A stretch of 64,000 nucleotides of DNA. Source: Actinomycetota bacterium. Its GTDB lineage: Bacteria; Actinomycetota; Acidimicrobiia; Acidimicrobiales; Ilumatobacteraceae. How positions within the stretch are numbered: the stretch's first letter is position 1; every line of letters starts with the position of its first letter. Below are positions 35,111 to 45,013 of this stretch, piece after piece. The stretch lies in the NCBI GenBank assembly GCA_030645495.1, contig JAUSLV010000018.1:558001-622000 (forward strand). Reading direction: 5' to 3'. A program made the position numbers and the translations under genes. The notes under the pieces are model-generated. The model had not been told where the DNA came from, ran no database searches, and was given only the letters and a program-made list of their open reading frames with translations.

Positions 35111-35890
35111 TCAGCTGTTCAACGCAGCCAGGCAATCGGCTGCATACTCCTTGCGGCAGATCAACAGGTCGGGCAACCACGGGTCGCGAGCGTTGAAGAC
35201 CATCGGTGAGCCATTGATTCGGCTGACGTGCAGGCCGGCGGCGAGGGCCACTGCAGCGGGTGCGGCGCTGTCCCACTGGTACATGCCGCCGTCGTGCACG
35301 TAGATGTCGGCTTCGCCCACCACCACTGCCATGGCTTTGGCTCCCGCCGAGCCGAGGCGCACCGCATCGGCATCGAGCGCGTTGGCGATGCGCACCGCCG
35401 AGTACGGGTTGCGCGTGCGGCTGGTGACCAGGCGCGGGCGCGCCCGGGTGATCGGGGGCAGCTCGGGCGCCGGATCGGTGGCGAACACCAGGCCGAGCGC
35501 GGGCAGGCTGACGGCGCCGGCGGCGAGGCGGTTGCCAGCCCACAACGCGACGTGCACCGCCCAGTCGCTGCGCCCGCGTTCGCCGTACTCGTTCGTGCCG
35601 TCGAGCGGGTCGACGATCCAGACGCGATCGGTGACGAACCGGCGCGGGTCTTCGACGCCCTCCTCCGACAGCACCGCATCGCCCGGCCGTTGCTCGGTGA
35701 GCGCGTCGAGCAGGAAGTGGTGGCTCGCCATGTCGCCCGTGTCCATGATCTGCCACGAGGGTTTCCCGCGGGCAGCCATCTCTTCGCGAAGTGCAACGAG
35801 CAGTCGGCCCGCTTCGACAGCCAGGCGGATCGACAGTTCGTGGTCGTCCTCGGGTGCGAGCGGCGAGGTCGGCTGATCGACGTCGGTCAC
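35111..35890 (-). CDS. cysQ: inositol monophosphatase / 3'(2'),5'-bisphosphate nucleotidase (CysQ-like)
   Basis: Mg-dependent phosphatase of the IMPase superfamily, 259 residues. Motifs: L-S-E-E-G (metal Glu), W-I-V-D-P-L-D-G-T-N-E-Y (metal Asp residues) and Y-Q-W-D-S-A-A-P near 210. The combination fits CysQ enzymes that remove PAP formed in sulfate assimilation, but inositol phosphates cannot be excluded. The GTG at 35890 gives the usual N-terminus; the longer frame upstream overlaps the small membrane gene. It lies 4 bases downstream of that gene. Confidence 0.8.
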   Translation of the reverse strand: MTDVDQPTSPLAPEDDHELSIRLAVEAGRLLVALREEMAARGKPSWQIMDTGDMASHHFLLDALTEQRPGDAVLSEEGVEDPRRFVTDRVWIVDPLDGTNEYGERGRSDWAVHVALWAGNRLAAGAVSLPALGLVFATDPAPELPPITRARPRLVTSRTRNPYSAVRIANALDADAVRLGSAGAKAMAVVVGEADIYVHDGGMYQWDSAAPAAVALAAGLHVSRINGSPMVFNARDPWLPDLLICRKEYAADCLAALNS

Positions 35891-35894
35891 CGGA

Positions 35895-36200
35895 TCACCG
35901 GCGCCCGACCCGCATTGCGTCGCGCACGAGCGCGCGCACCTGATCCTCGGGTGCGCCGGCGGCCACCAGCGCGGCCACCTGTTCCTCCAGCTGCTCGGCC
36001 GCGGCCTCGTCGAACGCGTCGATGCGGCCCTTGGGCAGCACCGCCCCGGTGCTGATGAGGGCGACTGCGGCGAGCACGATGACCAGCCCGATCGTGAGCA
36101 CGACACCGGCGTTGTTGCCGTTGACACTGGCGACGATGAGACCGGCGATGCCCGCGACGAACACGGCCGCGCAGACTCGGGGAAGCCAGCGGCGGGCCAT
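35895..36200 (-). CDS. small two-span membrane protein
   Basis: A 101-residue protein with two hydrophobic segments (about 8-26 and 32-51) and a soluble acidic C-terminal helix region (about 60-98) with alternating Glu/Ala. No known family. Its ATG lies just before the ABC-F stop and its end lies just before the CysQ-like gene, so the three genes form one unit: ABC-F, membrane protein, phosphatase. Confidence 0.65.
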   Translation of the reverse strand: MARRWLPRVCAAVFVAGIAGLIVASVNGNNAGVVLTIGLVIVLAAVALISTGAVLPKGRIDAFDEAAAEQLEEQVAALVAAGAPEDQVRALVRDAMRVGRR

Positions 36201-36202
36201 GA

Positions 36203-37729
36203 TCAGCGGGCCAGCGGCTTGTACTTGATGCGGTGCGGCTGATCGGCCGACGACCCGAGTTCCTTGTGGCGCCAGGCCTCGTACTCGCTGAAGTTGCCCT
36301 CGAACCAGCGCACCTGGCTGTCGCCCTCGAACGCCAGCACGTGCGTGGCGATGCGGTCGAGGAACCACCGGTCGTGGCTGATGACCACCGCGCAGCCGGG
36401 GAAGTTGTCGAGCGCCGTCTCCAGCGCGCGCAGCGTGTCGACGTCGAGATCGTTGGTGGGTTCGTCGAGCAGCAGCACGTTGGGCTGCTCCACCAGCGTC
36501 AGCAGTAGCTGCAGGCGGCGGCGCTCGCCACCGCTGAGCGTGCTGATCGGGGCGAACTGCGCGTCGCCGTCGAACCAGAAGCGCTTCATCAGGATCACAT
36601 CGGCCAGCGACGGTTCGCCCTTGTCGCCGGCGACGGCTTCACGCACACGCTGTGCCGGGTCGAGACCGCTGCTGAGCTGGTCGAAGTAGCCGATCTTCAC
36701 CGTGGCGCCGCGTTCGATCTCGCCGGCGCTGGGCGTCAGCCGGCCGGCCACCAGGTTCAGCAGCGTGCTCTTGCCGGCGCCGTTGGGGCCGACGATGCCC
36801 ACGCGGTCGCCCGGTTCGAAGGCGACCGACACACGGGCCAGCACCGGCGAACCGTCGGGCCACGCGAAGCGGACGTCGCTGACCTCGATGCCCTTCGACC
36901 CCAGCCGTTGCGACCCCATCGAGAGCGCGAGGTCGCCTTGGCGGGCAGCGGCCTGCGGGCGACCGTTCACGAGGGCGGTGGCGGTGGCGATGCGGGCTTT
37001 CGGCTTGGCGGTGCGGGCGGGTGCCCCACGGCGCAACCAGGCCAGCTCGCGCACAGCCAGGTTCTTGCGCACCTGCTCGGCCACCTCCGCCCGCTCTTCG
37101 CGTTCGGCGCGGCCGGCCAGGTAGGCGGCGTACCCGGATCCGGCGTGGCGGGTGGCGGGCATGTGCACGTAGGCGGTACCGCGATCGATCTCCAACACTT
37201 TGGTGGTGACCCGGTCCAGCACGTGGCGGTCGTGGGTCACCAGCACCAGCCCACCGCGGTAGGCGGCCAGCCATTCCTCCAGGAACTTGATCGCGTCGAG
37301 GTCGAGGTGGTTGGTGGGCTCGTCGAGGATCAGCGCCTCGTACTCCCCCACCAGCAGGCGGGCGAGGGCCACTCGCTTGGCCTGGCCTCCCGACAACTCG
37401 TCGGTGCGGGCGTCGATCAGCGCCGCCATGCCCAGCCGGTCGAGCATCGCCTCGCCCTCCCAGCCCGCCCCCACGGCGTCGCGCACGGTGCCCTCGGGCA
37501 GCTGTGGCTGCTGGGTGAGGAACCCGATGCGCGCACCTCGGCCCCAGCGCACCTCGCCGGCCTCGGGAGCCAGTTCGCGGCCAAGCATGCGCAGCAGAGT
37601 GCTCTTGCCGCACCCGTTGAGACCCACCACGCCCACGCGGTCACCGTCGCTGATGGTCAGCGAAACGCCGGCGAACAGGGGCCGGTTGGGACGGGTGGCG
37701 GTGAGCCCGGAGGCGTCGATCAGGATCAT
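36203..37729 (-). CDS. ABC-F family ATPase (Uup-like)
   Basis: A soluble twin-ATPase protein of 508 residues that acts on ribosomes rather than in transport. The first domain has G-L-N-G-C-G-K-S-T, L-S-G-G-Q and L-I-L-D-E-P-T-N-H-L-D. An interdomain linker rich in Arg/Glu (about 205-270) follows, and the second domain has G-P-N-G-A-G-K-S-T, L-S-G-G-E-R-R-R-L and L-L-L-D-E-P-T-N-D-L-D. The sequence of the second domain is closest in style to Uup. The ATG lies only 12 bases after the T-run of the tRNA-Tyr terminator, so it either has a promoter inside that region or depends on read-through. Confidence 0.88.
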   Translation of the reverse strand: MILIDASGLTATRPNRPLFAGVSLTISDGDRVGVVGLNGCGKSTLLRMLGRELAPEAGEVRWGRGARIGFLTQQPQLPEGTVRDAVGAGWEGEAMLDRLGMAALIDARTDELSGGQAKRVALARLLVGEYEALILDEPTNHLDLDAIKFLEEWLAAYRGGLVLVTHDRHVLDRVTTKVLEIDRGTAYVHMPATRHAGSGYAAYLAGRAEREERAEVAEQVRKNLAVRELAWLRRGAPARTAKPKARIATATALVNGRPQAAARQGDLALSMGSQRLGSKGIEVSDVRFAWPDGSPVLARVSVAFEPGDRVGIVGPNGAGKSTLLNLVAGRLTPSAGEIERGATVKIGYFDQLSSGLDPAQRVREAVAGDKGEPSLADVILMKRFWFDGDAQFAPISTLSGGERRRLQLLLTLVEQPNVLLLDEPTNDLDVDTLRALETALDNFPGCAVVISHDRWFLDRIATHVLAFEGDSQVRWFEGNFSEYEAWRHKELGSSADQPHRIKYKPLAR

Positions 37730-37741
37730 TGGTCTTCAGTC

Positions 37742-37780
37742 AAAAAGTGAGATCGCCAGGCCCGAAGGACCTGGCGATCT
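37742..37780 (-). terminator. rho-independent terminator after tRNA-Tyr
   Basis: On the minus strand an 11-bp perfect stem AGATCGCCAGG with CCTGGCGATCT (37750-37780, 9-base loop) is followed by TCACTTTTT. It lies 5 bases after the tRNA and 12 bases before the ABC-F start codon. Confidence 0.8.
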
Positions 37781-37785
37781 TCGTG

Positions 37786-37867
37786 TGGGCCGGGCAGGAT
37801 TCGAACCTACGTAGGCTGTGCCGGTTGATTTACAGTCAACTCCCTTTGGCCACTCGGGCACCGACCC
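37786..37867 (-). tRNA. tRNA-Tyr (anticodon GTA)
   Basis: An 82-base class II tRNA. The acceptor stem is GGGTCGG with CCGGCCC, followed by discriminator A; the D stem is CCC/GGG. The anticodon stem GTTGA/TCAAC encloses loop CTGTAAA (anticodon at 37831-37833). There is a long variable arm, and the T arm is GTAGG-TTCGAAT-CCTGC. The CCA end is not encoded. A strong terminator follows directly. It is divergent from yajQ. Confidence 0.95.
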
Positions 37868-37896
37868 TCAGCGGTTTACGAGGCTATCGCCTCCAG

Positions 37897-37902
37897 TACG
37901 CT
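37897..37902 (+). promoter_or_regulatory. -10 element for yajQ
   Basis: TACGCT, 6 bases before the ATG at 37909 and without a Shine-Dalgarno sequence. It is the same hexamer and spacing as before frr. Confidence 0.6.
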
Positions 37903-37908
37903 TGGCGC

Positions 37909-38397
37909 ATGTCCAGTTTCGATGTCGTCTCCGAAGTCGACCGCCAAGAAGTGAAGAACGCGATCGATCAGGCTCAGCGTGAGATCACCACCCGCTTCGA
38001 CTTCAAGAACACCAACTCGGCGATCGAGCTCGCCGATCTCGCCGTCACCTTGCGCACCGTCAGCGAGGATCGGCTGAAGGCGCTGCGGCTGGTGGTCGAG
38101 GAGAAGCTCGTCAAGCGTGGCGTCTCGCTGAAGGGCCTCGAATGGGGCACGGTCGAGGAAGCCACGCAGAACACCGTGCGCCAGGTGGTCACCATCCAGG
38201 TGGGCATCAGCAGCGAGAAGGCTCGCGAGATCAACCGGATGATCAAGGAGAAGGGTCCCAAGGGCATCAGCAGCCAGACCCAGGGCGACACCGTGCGGGT
38301 CAACGGCAAGAAGCGTGACGACCTGCAGGCCGTGATCGCGCTGCTGAAGGGCGCCGACCTCGGCATCCCGCTGCAGTTCGAGAACTTCCGCGACTAA
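37909..38397 (+). CDS. yajQ: YajQ-family nucleotide-binding protein
   Basis: A 162-residue UPF0234/YajQ protein with two ferredoxin-like domains. It has the signature S-S-F-D-V-V-S-E-V-D at the start, E-I-T-T-R-F-D-F-K, the K-R-G-V-S motif and the C-terminal R-V-x-G-K-K-R-D-D-L-Q-x-V-I. Some YajQ proteins bind cyclic di-GMP and act with a transcription factor (Xanthomonas); the role here is not known. Its stop overlaps the stop of the convergent gene by 4 bases. Confidence 0.92.
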   Translation: MSSFDVVSEVDRQEVKNAIDQAQREITTRFDFKNTNSAIELADLAVTLRTVSEDRLKALRLVVEEKLVKRGVSLKGLEWGTVEEATQNTVRQVVTIQVGISSEKAREINRMIKEKGPKGISSQTQGDTVRVNGKKRDDLQAVIALLKGADLGIPLQFENFRD

Positions 38398-40457
38398 GCG
38401 GTGCAGCCGGCGGCGTTCGGGTCGCCGGCCGGGTGAGCCGCCAGCGCACCCCAACCCTCCAGCGGATCGAGTATTCCGCGCTCGTCGCCGGTTCCCACCG
38501 AGTCGGCGCCGAACACCGCACACGCCAACTGTTGCGAGGTGAGCTGCGGGTACGCCTGCAGGAGGTGACGGAACTGCTCGGCGCGCAGCGGGGCACCGCC
38601 CAGCGACAGGCGCGTCCGACCATCGTTGGTGGCGATCGCCGCACCGGGGTCGCAGGCGCTGACAGTGAGCTGACCGGTGGTGGTACCCGGCACGGCGATG
38701 ACCGACGTGTTCGACTCGGCCGGCGCTCGGCCGGCCCAGGCCTGGAACGTGCCGACCACACCGTCGAACGCGGCGGGGTCGACCTGCACGAGTGCAGTGA
38801 CGCACACGCCGCTGGTGCCACGCACCACCGACACGTCGTCGCCGCGCCACGCGAGCGCCGCGCGCCAGGCCGTGTCGTTGTCGAGCCGGGCGGCCAGCAC
38901 GTGGTACCAGAACAACATGCCCTGCGACTGGGCGGAGACGGATTCTGGCTGGCCCGACACGAGACGACGGAGGTCGAGGGCCTGCCCATCGGTGATCAGC
39001 GCATCGGATTCGATCAGGTCGCGGATCGTGGCGGGCGCGCCGACGAAGAACGGCGCCAGCGCCAACCCCGTGCGCGAGGCCGCCGCGGTGGCGAACGGCA
39101 CGGTGGAGACCGGAATCTGGAACGCGGTGTAGAGCGTCTGTTGCTGGGTGTTCACGTTCACCCGTTCGGCGTCGTCCACCAGCGAGGTGGCCGTCGCCAG
39201 CGCATCGGCGTCGTACAACGCCCTGGTACCACGAGCCACCGCAGGCGGTGCACCGGCGATGCGGCTACCCCAGCCGTACTCCTGGTCGAGCAGCGCGAGT
39301 GTGAGCGCGCGCTGCAACGCGAAGCGCTCCAGGTCGGCGGGCAGGCCTTCCACCACATAGATCGTCTCGCTGCCGGAGTCGTAGAACGCCGGCGAGTCGG
39401 CAATGCCGGCCAGACCCAAGGTGCCGACGTCGAGCGGGCCGTTCAACAGGCCGAGCGCCCGCCACTGGCCGGCGGTGGCGTCGACGTTGTCGTCGTTCAG
39501 TCCGAACGTGACGTTGATCAGCTTGGAGGAATACTCGCCTGCGGGCAGCGTCGTCACGTCGACGGCGTGGTCGAAGGTCAGGCCACGTGCCGACTCCACC
39601 TCGGCGGCCAGCGCCTTGGTGTCGCCCTCCCAGCGTTGATCGAAGAAGTAGTACTTGGCGGCGAACAGCCCACCGCCGAGCAGGCCGAGCAGCACGACGG
39701 TGGCGAAGAACCGACGCACCGGGTGTCGCTTGATACGCCGGCTGGTGGGGGTGATCGAGGAAGCCAGGTCGGAGTAGCTGCGACGCGGGGCGACCGACGA
39801 CGGTCGCGGGGCGTACATCTCGTGCTCGCTGAGCGACGGCATCACCGGAGCGGCTTCTACTACCGGCTGGTCCGCGGTGGCGATGCGCGGCACTTCCACC
39901 GGCCCGACGGGCTCCTCGAGGTCGGGCAGGAACGCCAGCCGGTTCAACTCGGCCTCCACCGCCGGGGTGGAGGGTGGCGTCACCGACGGCGAGAAGACCG
40001 GGGTGGGCACGGTGAAACCAGAGGCAGCGAGCACGTCGTCGACGGTGGCCATCCACGGCGGGTTGGCCACCTGCACCAGCGCTTCCGGCTCGGGCTCGGG
40101 CTGGTGCGCGGGCTCGGGCTCGGGCTCGGGCTCGGGAGCAGGAGCGGGGGCCGTCGGCGTGTGGTGCACCAACAGCGACATCGGGGGGAGGGCGGGCGCC
40201 GGAATCAACTGGGCGCGGAAGTCGTCGACCGTGGGCGCCTCGGCCTCGGGAGCGCGCACCACGTGCTCCCAGGTGAGCTCACGCAGCTGAGCGGCCGGCT
40301 CGGAGGTGGCGACACCCGGGTCGCGGTGAAACAGCGGCGAGTCGAGGCGCAGGCGGAAGTCGTCGAGCGAGAAGCGACCGACAGGGTCGTCGCGTTGCGC
40401 ACCGTCGGCCTGTGTGCCGACTGTGCCACCTGCTGGTTCTGAACCCTCGCTGGCCAC
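38394..40457 (-). CDS. large single-span membrane protein of unknown function
   Basis: A 687-residue protein, no family recognised. Residues 1-240 look disordered and cytoplasmic: acidic, with a repeated D-D-F-R motif (about 32 and 78), a P-E-P-E-P-E run (about 108-125) and a basic stretch R-R-I-K-R-H before the span. A single hydrophobic helix lies at about 250-271. The remaining 415 residues would be outside the cell, with Cys pairs near the end and helical Ala/Leu-rich repeats. The layout (disordered cytoplasmic arm, one span, large outer domain) resembles regulatory or scaffold proteins of the envelope. It follows acs after a 51-base gap and may share its transcript. Confidence 0.7.
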   Translation of the reverse strand: MASEGSEPAGGTVGTQADGAQRDDPVGRFSLDDFRLRLDSPLFHRDPGVATSEPAAQLRELTWEHVVRAPEAEAPTVDDFRAQLIPAPALPPMSLLVHHTPTAPAPAPEPEPEPEPAHQPEPEPEALVQVANPPWMATVDDVLAASGFTVPTPVFSPSVTPPSTPAVEAELNRLAFLPDLEEPVGPVEVPRIATADQPVVEAAPVMPSLSEHEMYAPRPSSVAPRRSYSDLASSITPTSRRIKRHPVRRFFATVVLLGLLGGGLFAAKYYFFDQRWEGDTKALAAEVESARGLTFDHAVDVTTLPAGEYSSKLINVTFGLNDDNVDATAGQWRALGLLNGPLDVGTLGLAGIADSPAFYDSGSETIYVVEGLPADLERFALQRALTLALLDQEYGWGSRIAGAPPAVARGTRALYDADALATATSLVDDAERVNVNTQQQTLYTAFQIPVSTVPFATAAASRTGLALAPFFVGAPATIRDLIESDALITDGQALDLRRLVSGQPESVSAQSQGMLFWYHVLAARLDNDTAWRAALAWRGDDVSVVRGTSGVCVTALVQVDPAAFDGVVGTFQAWAGRAPAESNTSVIAVPGTTTGQLTVSACDPGAAIATNDGRTRLSLGGAPLRAEQFRHLLQAYPQLTSQQLACAVFGADSVGTGDERGILDPLEGWGALAAHPAGDPNAAGCTA

Positions 40458-40508
40458 GTCGTTTCTATCGGTCGGTCACCGGGCGGTCTTGAGCAGAACG
40501 AGAAGGTT

Positions 40509-42461
<1,953 letters not shown>

Positions 42462-42482
42462 GGTTACCCCCGGAGCCGGAGG

Positions 42483-43511
42483 CTAGCGCAGCACTCCCGC
42501 GCTCCACTCGACCGCGAGGAACGCACCGAGGCCGTTCGCTTCGAGCAGGCTCTCTGCTTCGCGCACGCGGCTGCGCATGCGCAGTGCGGCAAGGGTCGGC
42601 GCGGCGGCAGATCGCTCCCACACCTCGCGTCCCTCCTCCACCAGCTCGGCGATGTCCCACCGCTGCAGGAACTGGGCCTGCGTGCGCACGCCGGTGGGCT
42701 CGGGCAGCTGATCGAGGCACACCTCTGCGGTGATGTCCTGCTCGCCCGCCGACCGCAGGTAGTGCGCGCCGCGTTCGTGCCCGCGGTACGTGCGCAGCCA
42801 CTCGCGCCACGGTCGCCGCGCCAGCATCGCGGTTCGCGCCGTGCAGTAGTCGATGCACAGCACGGTGCCTCGCTCCATTCCTGCGATGGTGTCGGCGACC
42901 CAGCGCGCAGCGGCCGCCTGCACCGGCGCCCGCGAGCCGTGCGGAGCGTCGACGGGCAGCCACGCCCAGTCGGCCGGAGCCGGGGCGAGGCGCTCGCTCA
43001 GCGACCCATCAGCGGCCACCTCCACCATCGCCTCGCGCCAGCCACCGTCGAACACGGCCAGCCGGAAGGGCAGGTTGTCGAGCAGTTCGTTGGCGATCAC
43101 CACTCCCACCAGCGGCCCCGGCGGAAGGTCAGCTCGCGAGTTCACACCGGTGGGGTGTTGCGCGCGCTGCGCCGCAGACACCTCGACGGCCACGTAGCGC
43201 TCGGTCAAGTGCGGCGCGGCCAGCAGGATGGTGCGCGCCAGCGTGCCCGGCCCGGCACCCACCTCGACGACGACGAACTCGTCGGGCTCGCCCAGTCGCC
43301 GATACTCCGCGTCGATCCAGCGCGCCAGCACGGCGCCGAACAGCGGACCCACCTCGGGCGAGGTGAGGAAGTCGCCGCGACGGCCGGCCTTGCCACCGGT
43401 GTTGTAGAACCCGTGCGCGCCGTACAGCGCGATGGCCATGTACTCGTCGAACTGCAGTGCGCGACCGGCAGCGCGTTGCGCCGCCAGCAGTTCGTCAGCC
43501 GCCGAAGGCAC
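42483..43511 (-). CDS. MidA/NDUFAF7-family methyltransferase
   Basis: A 342-residue SAM-dependent methyltransferase of the MidA group. Features: F-D-E-Y-M-A-I-A-L-Y, G-G-K-A-G-R-R-G-D-F-L-T-S-P-E-V-G-P-L-F-G, the SAM-binding V-V-E-V-G-A-G-P-G-T-L, and A-N-E-L-L-D-N-L-P. The mitochondrial homologue NDUFAF7 dimethylates an Arg of the complex I NuoD homologue during assembly. Its place directly behind nuoN, overlapping it by 17 bases, supports the same job here. The GTG at 43511 is chosen because the longer frame lies inside nuoN. Confidence 0.85.
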   Translation of the reverse strand: MPSAADELLAAQRAAGRALQFDEYMAIALYGAHGFYNTGGKAGRRGDFLTSPEVGPLFGAVLARWIDAEYRRLGEPDEFVVVEVGAGPGTLARTILLAAPHLTERYVAVEVSAAQRAQHPTGVNSRADLPPGPLVGVVIANELLDNLPFRLAVFDGGWREAMVEVAADGSLSERLAPAPADWAWLPVDAPHGSRAPVQAAAARWVADTIAGMERGTVLCIDYCTARTAMLARRPWREWLRTYRGHERGAHYLRSAGEQDITAEVCLDQLPEPTGVRTQAQFLQRWDIAELVEEGREVWERSAAAPTLAALRMRSRVREAESLLEANGLGAFLAVEWSAGVLR

Positions 43512-45009
43512 CGGTGAGGTCGGTGATCGCACCGACCTTGGCGATGATGCCGGGCACCACGCCGAACGCCAGGGTGGCAACACCACAGATCGCGAGCGCG
43601 GCCTGCAACGACGCCGGCACCTTCACGGACGACGTGTCGGCGTTCTCGGGGACGGGCTTCATCCACATCTCACGCATGACCGTGATGTAGTAGGCCGTAG
43701 CCACGACGGCGTTGGCCGCGCCGATGATCGCGATCGAGTAGCCCCAGCCGCCACCGGCGTCGACCGCGGCGCGGAACGCACCGAACTTGGCGTACCAGCC
43801 ACCCAGCGGCGGGATGCCGGCCAACGAGGCGAGGAAGATCGTCATCATCACCGTCAGGCCAGGGGCGTAGGTGAACAGGCCGCCGTAGCTGGCGATCTCG
43901 GCGCTGCGGGTGCGCCGGGCGACGGCGATGATCACGGCGAAGGCGCCGAGGTTCGTGGCGGCGTAGATGATCAGGTACACGATCACGGCTCGCAGCGACG
44001 ACTCTTCCGAGCCGTTCGTGTAGGCCATCGCCAGCGCCATCAGGATGAATCCGCCCTGGCTGACGCTGGAGTAGGCCAGCATACGCACGAGGTTCTTCTG
44101 CTTCAGCGCCACGAGGTTGCCGATCGTCATCGTGAGCGCGGCGAGCACCCACATGAACGGCCGGTACACGTCGCGAGCCAACGGGAAGGCCAGGTACACC
44201 ATGATCATCAGGCCGACGAAGCCGGCCGCCTTGGAGGCCACGCTGAGGAACGCGGTGACCGGGGTGGGAGCACCCTCATAGGTGTCGGGCGCCCACGTGT
44301 GGAACGGGACGGCGCTCACCTTGAACGCGAAGCCGACGATCACGAACACGACACCGAGCACCTGGATGCCCACCTTGTCGCCGTCGAGCGTGACGGCCTT
44401 GCCGATCTCGGTGAGCTGGGTGCTGCCGGCGATGCCGTACAGCAGGCTCATGCCGTAGAGCATGACGGCGCTGGCGAAGACACCGAGTAGGTAGTACTTC
44501 ACACCGGCTTCGTTGCTCTTGCGATCGCGCTTCTTCCAGGCCGCCATCATGTAGGCCGGAATCGAGAGGAACTCGAGCGCCACGAACACGCTGATCAGGT
44601 CGCGTGAGCTGGCCATCATCACCATGCCGAGCACGCTGCTGAGCAGCAGCACGTAGTACTCGCCCTGGTAGCCCGACTTCTCGTCCATCTCGTGTGTACT
44701 GAGCAGCACCACCACGTAGCCCGCCAGCAGGAACAGCGCCTTGAGCACGAGTGCGAAGTTGTCGACCACATAGCGGCCGCTGATACCCGGGCCGCCGATC
44801 GCGTCGCGCACGTCGTCGCCCCAGACGGCGAGTGTGACGATCGGAAGCAGCGCGCCCAGCAGCACGAACCCGCTGATCGTTCCCGTGATCCACCGACGGT
44901 GGTCGGGCACGAACAGGTCGACGAGCAGCACGAGGCACAGGCCGGCGGCGAGCACCAGCTCGGGCGCGAGCGCGTGATAGTCGACGATGGGCGAGCTGAA
45001 GGCGATCAT
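43495..45009 (-). CDS. nuoN: complex I subunit NuoN
   Basis: Antiporter-like membrane subunit of the proton-pumping arm, 504 residues with about 14 spans. The conserved Lys/Glu of the pumping channel lie in spans such as the one with V-S-A-V-P-F-H-T-W-A-P-D-T-Y-E-G-A-P. Last nuo gene of the operon, 4 bases after nuoM, and overlapped by the MidA-type gene. Confidence 0.95.
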   Translation of the reverse strand: MIAFSSPIVDYHALAPELVLAAGLCLVLLVDLFVPDHRRWITGTISGFVLLGALLPIVTLAVWGDDVRDAIGGPGISGRYVVDNFALVLKALFLLAGYVVVLLSTHEMDEKSGYQGEYYVLLLSSVLGMVMMASSRDLISVFVALEFLSIPAYMMAAWKKRDRKSNEAGVKYYLLGVFASAVMLYGMSLLYGIAGSTQLTEIGKAVTLDGDKVGIQVLGVVFVIVGFAFKVSAVPFHTWAPDTYEGAPTPVTAFLSVASKAAGFVGLMIMVYLAFPLARDVYRPFMWVLAALTMTIGNLVALKQKNLVRMLAYSSVSQGGFILMALAMAYTNGSEESSLRAVIVYLIIYAATNLGAFAVIIAVARRTRSAEIASYGGLFTYAPGLTVMMTIFLASLAGIPPLGGWYAKFGAFRAAVDAGGGWGYSIAIIGAANAVVATAYYITVMREMWMKPVPENADTSSVKVPASLQAALAICGVATLAFGVVPGIIAKVGAITDLTGAFGG

Positions 45010-45013
45010 TGGA

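Noticed and set aside
37742-37780. The hairpin as a terminator for yajQ or another plus-strand gene
   Set aside because: The T-run is on the minus-strand side and yajQ starts to its right; it terminates tRNA-Tyr.
40080-40145. GGCTCG repeat run as a functional DNA repeat
   Set aside because: It encodes the P-E-P-E stretch of the large membrane protein and is ordinary codon-level repetition.
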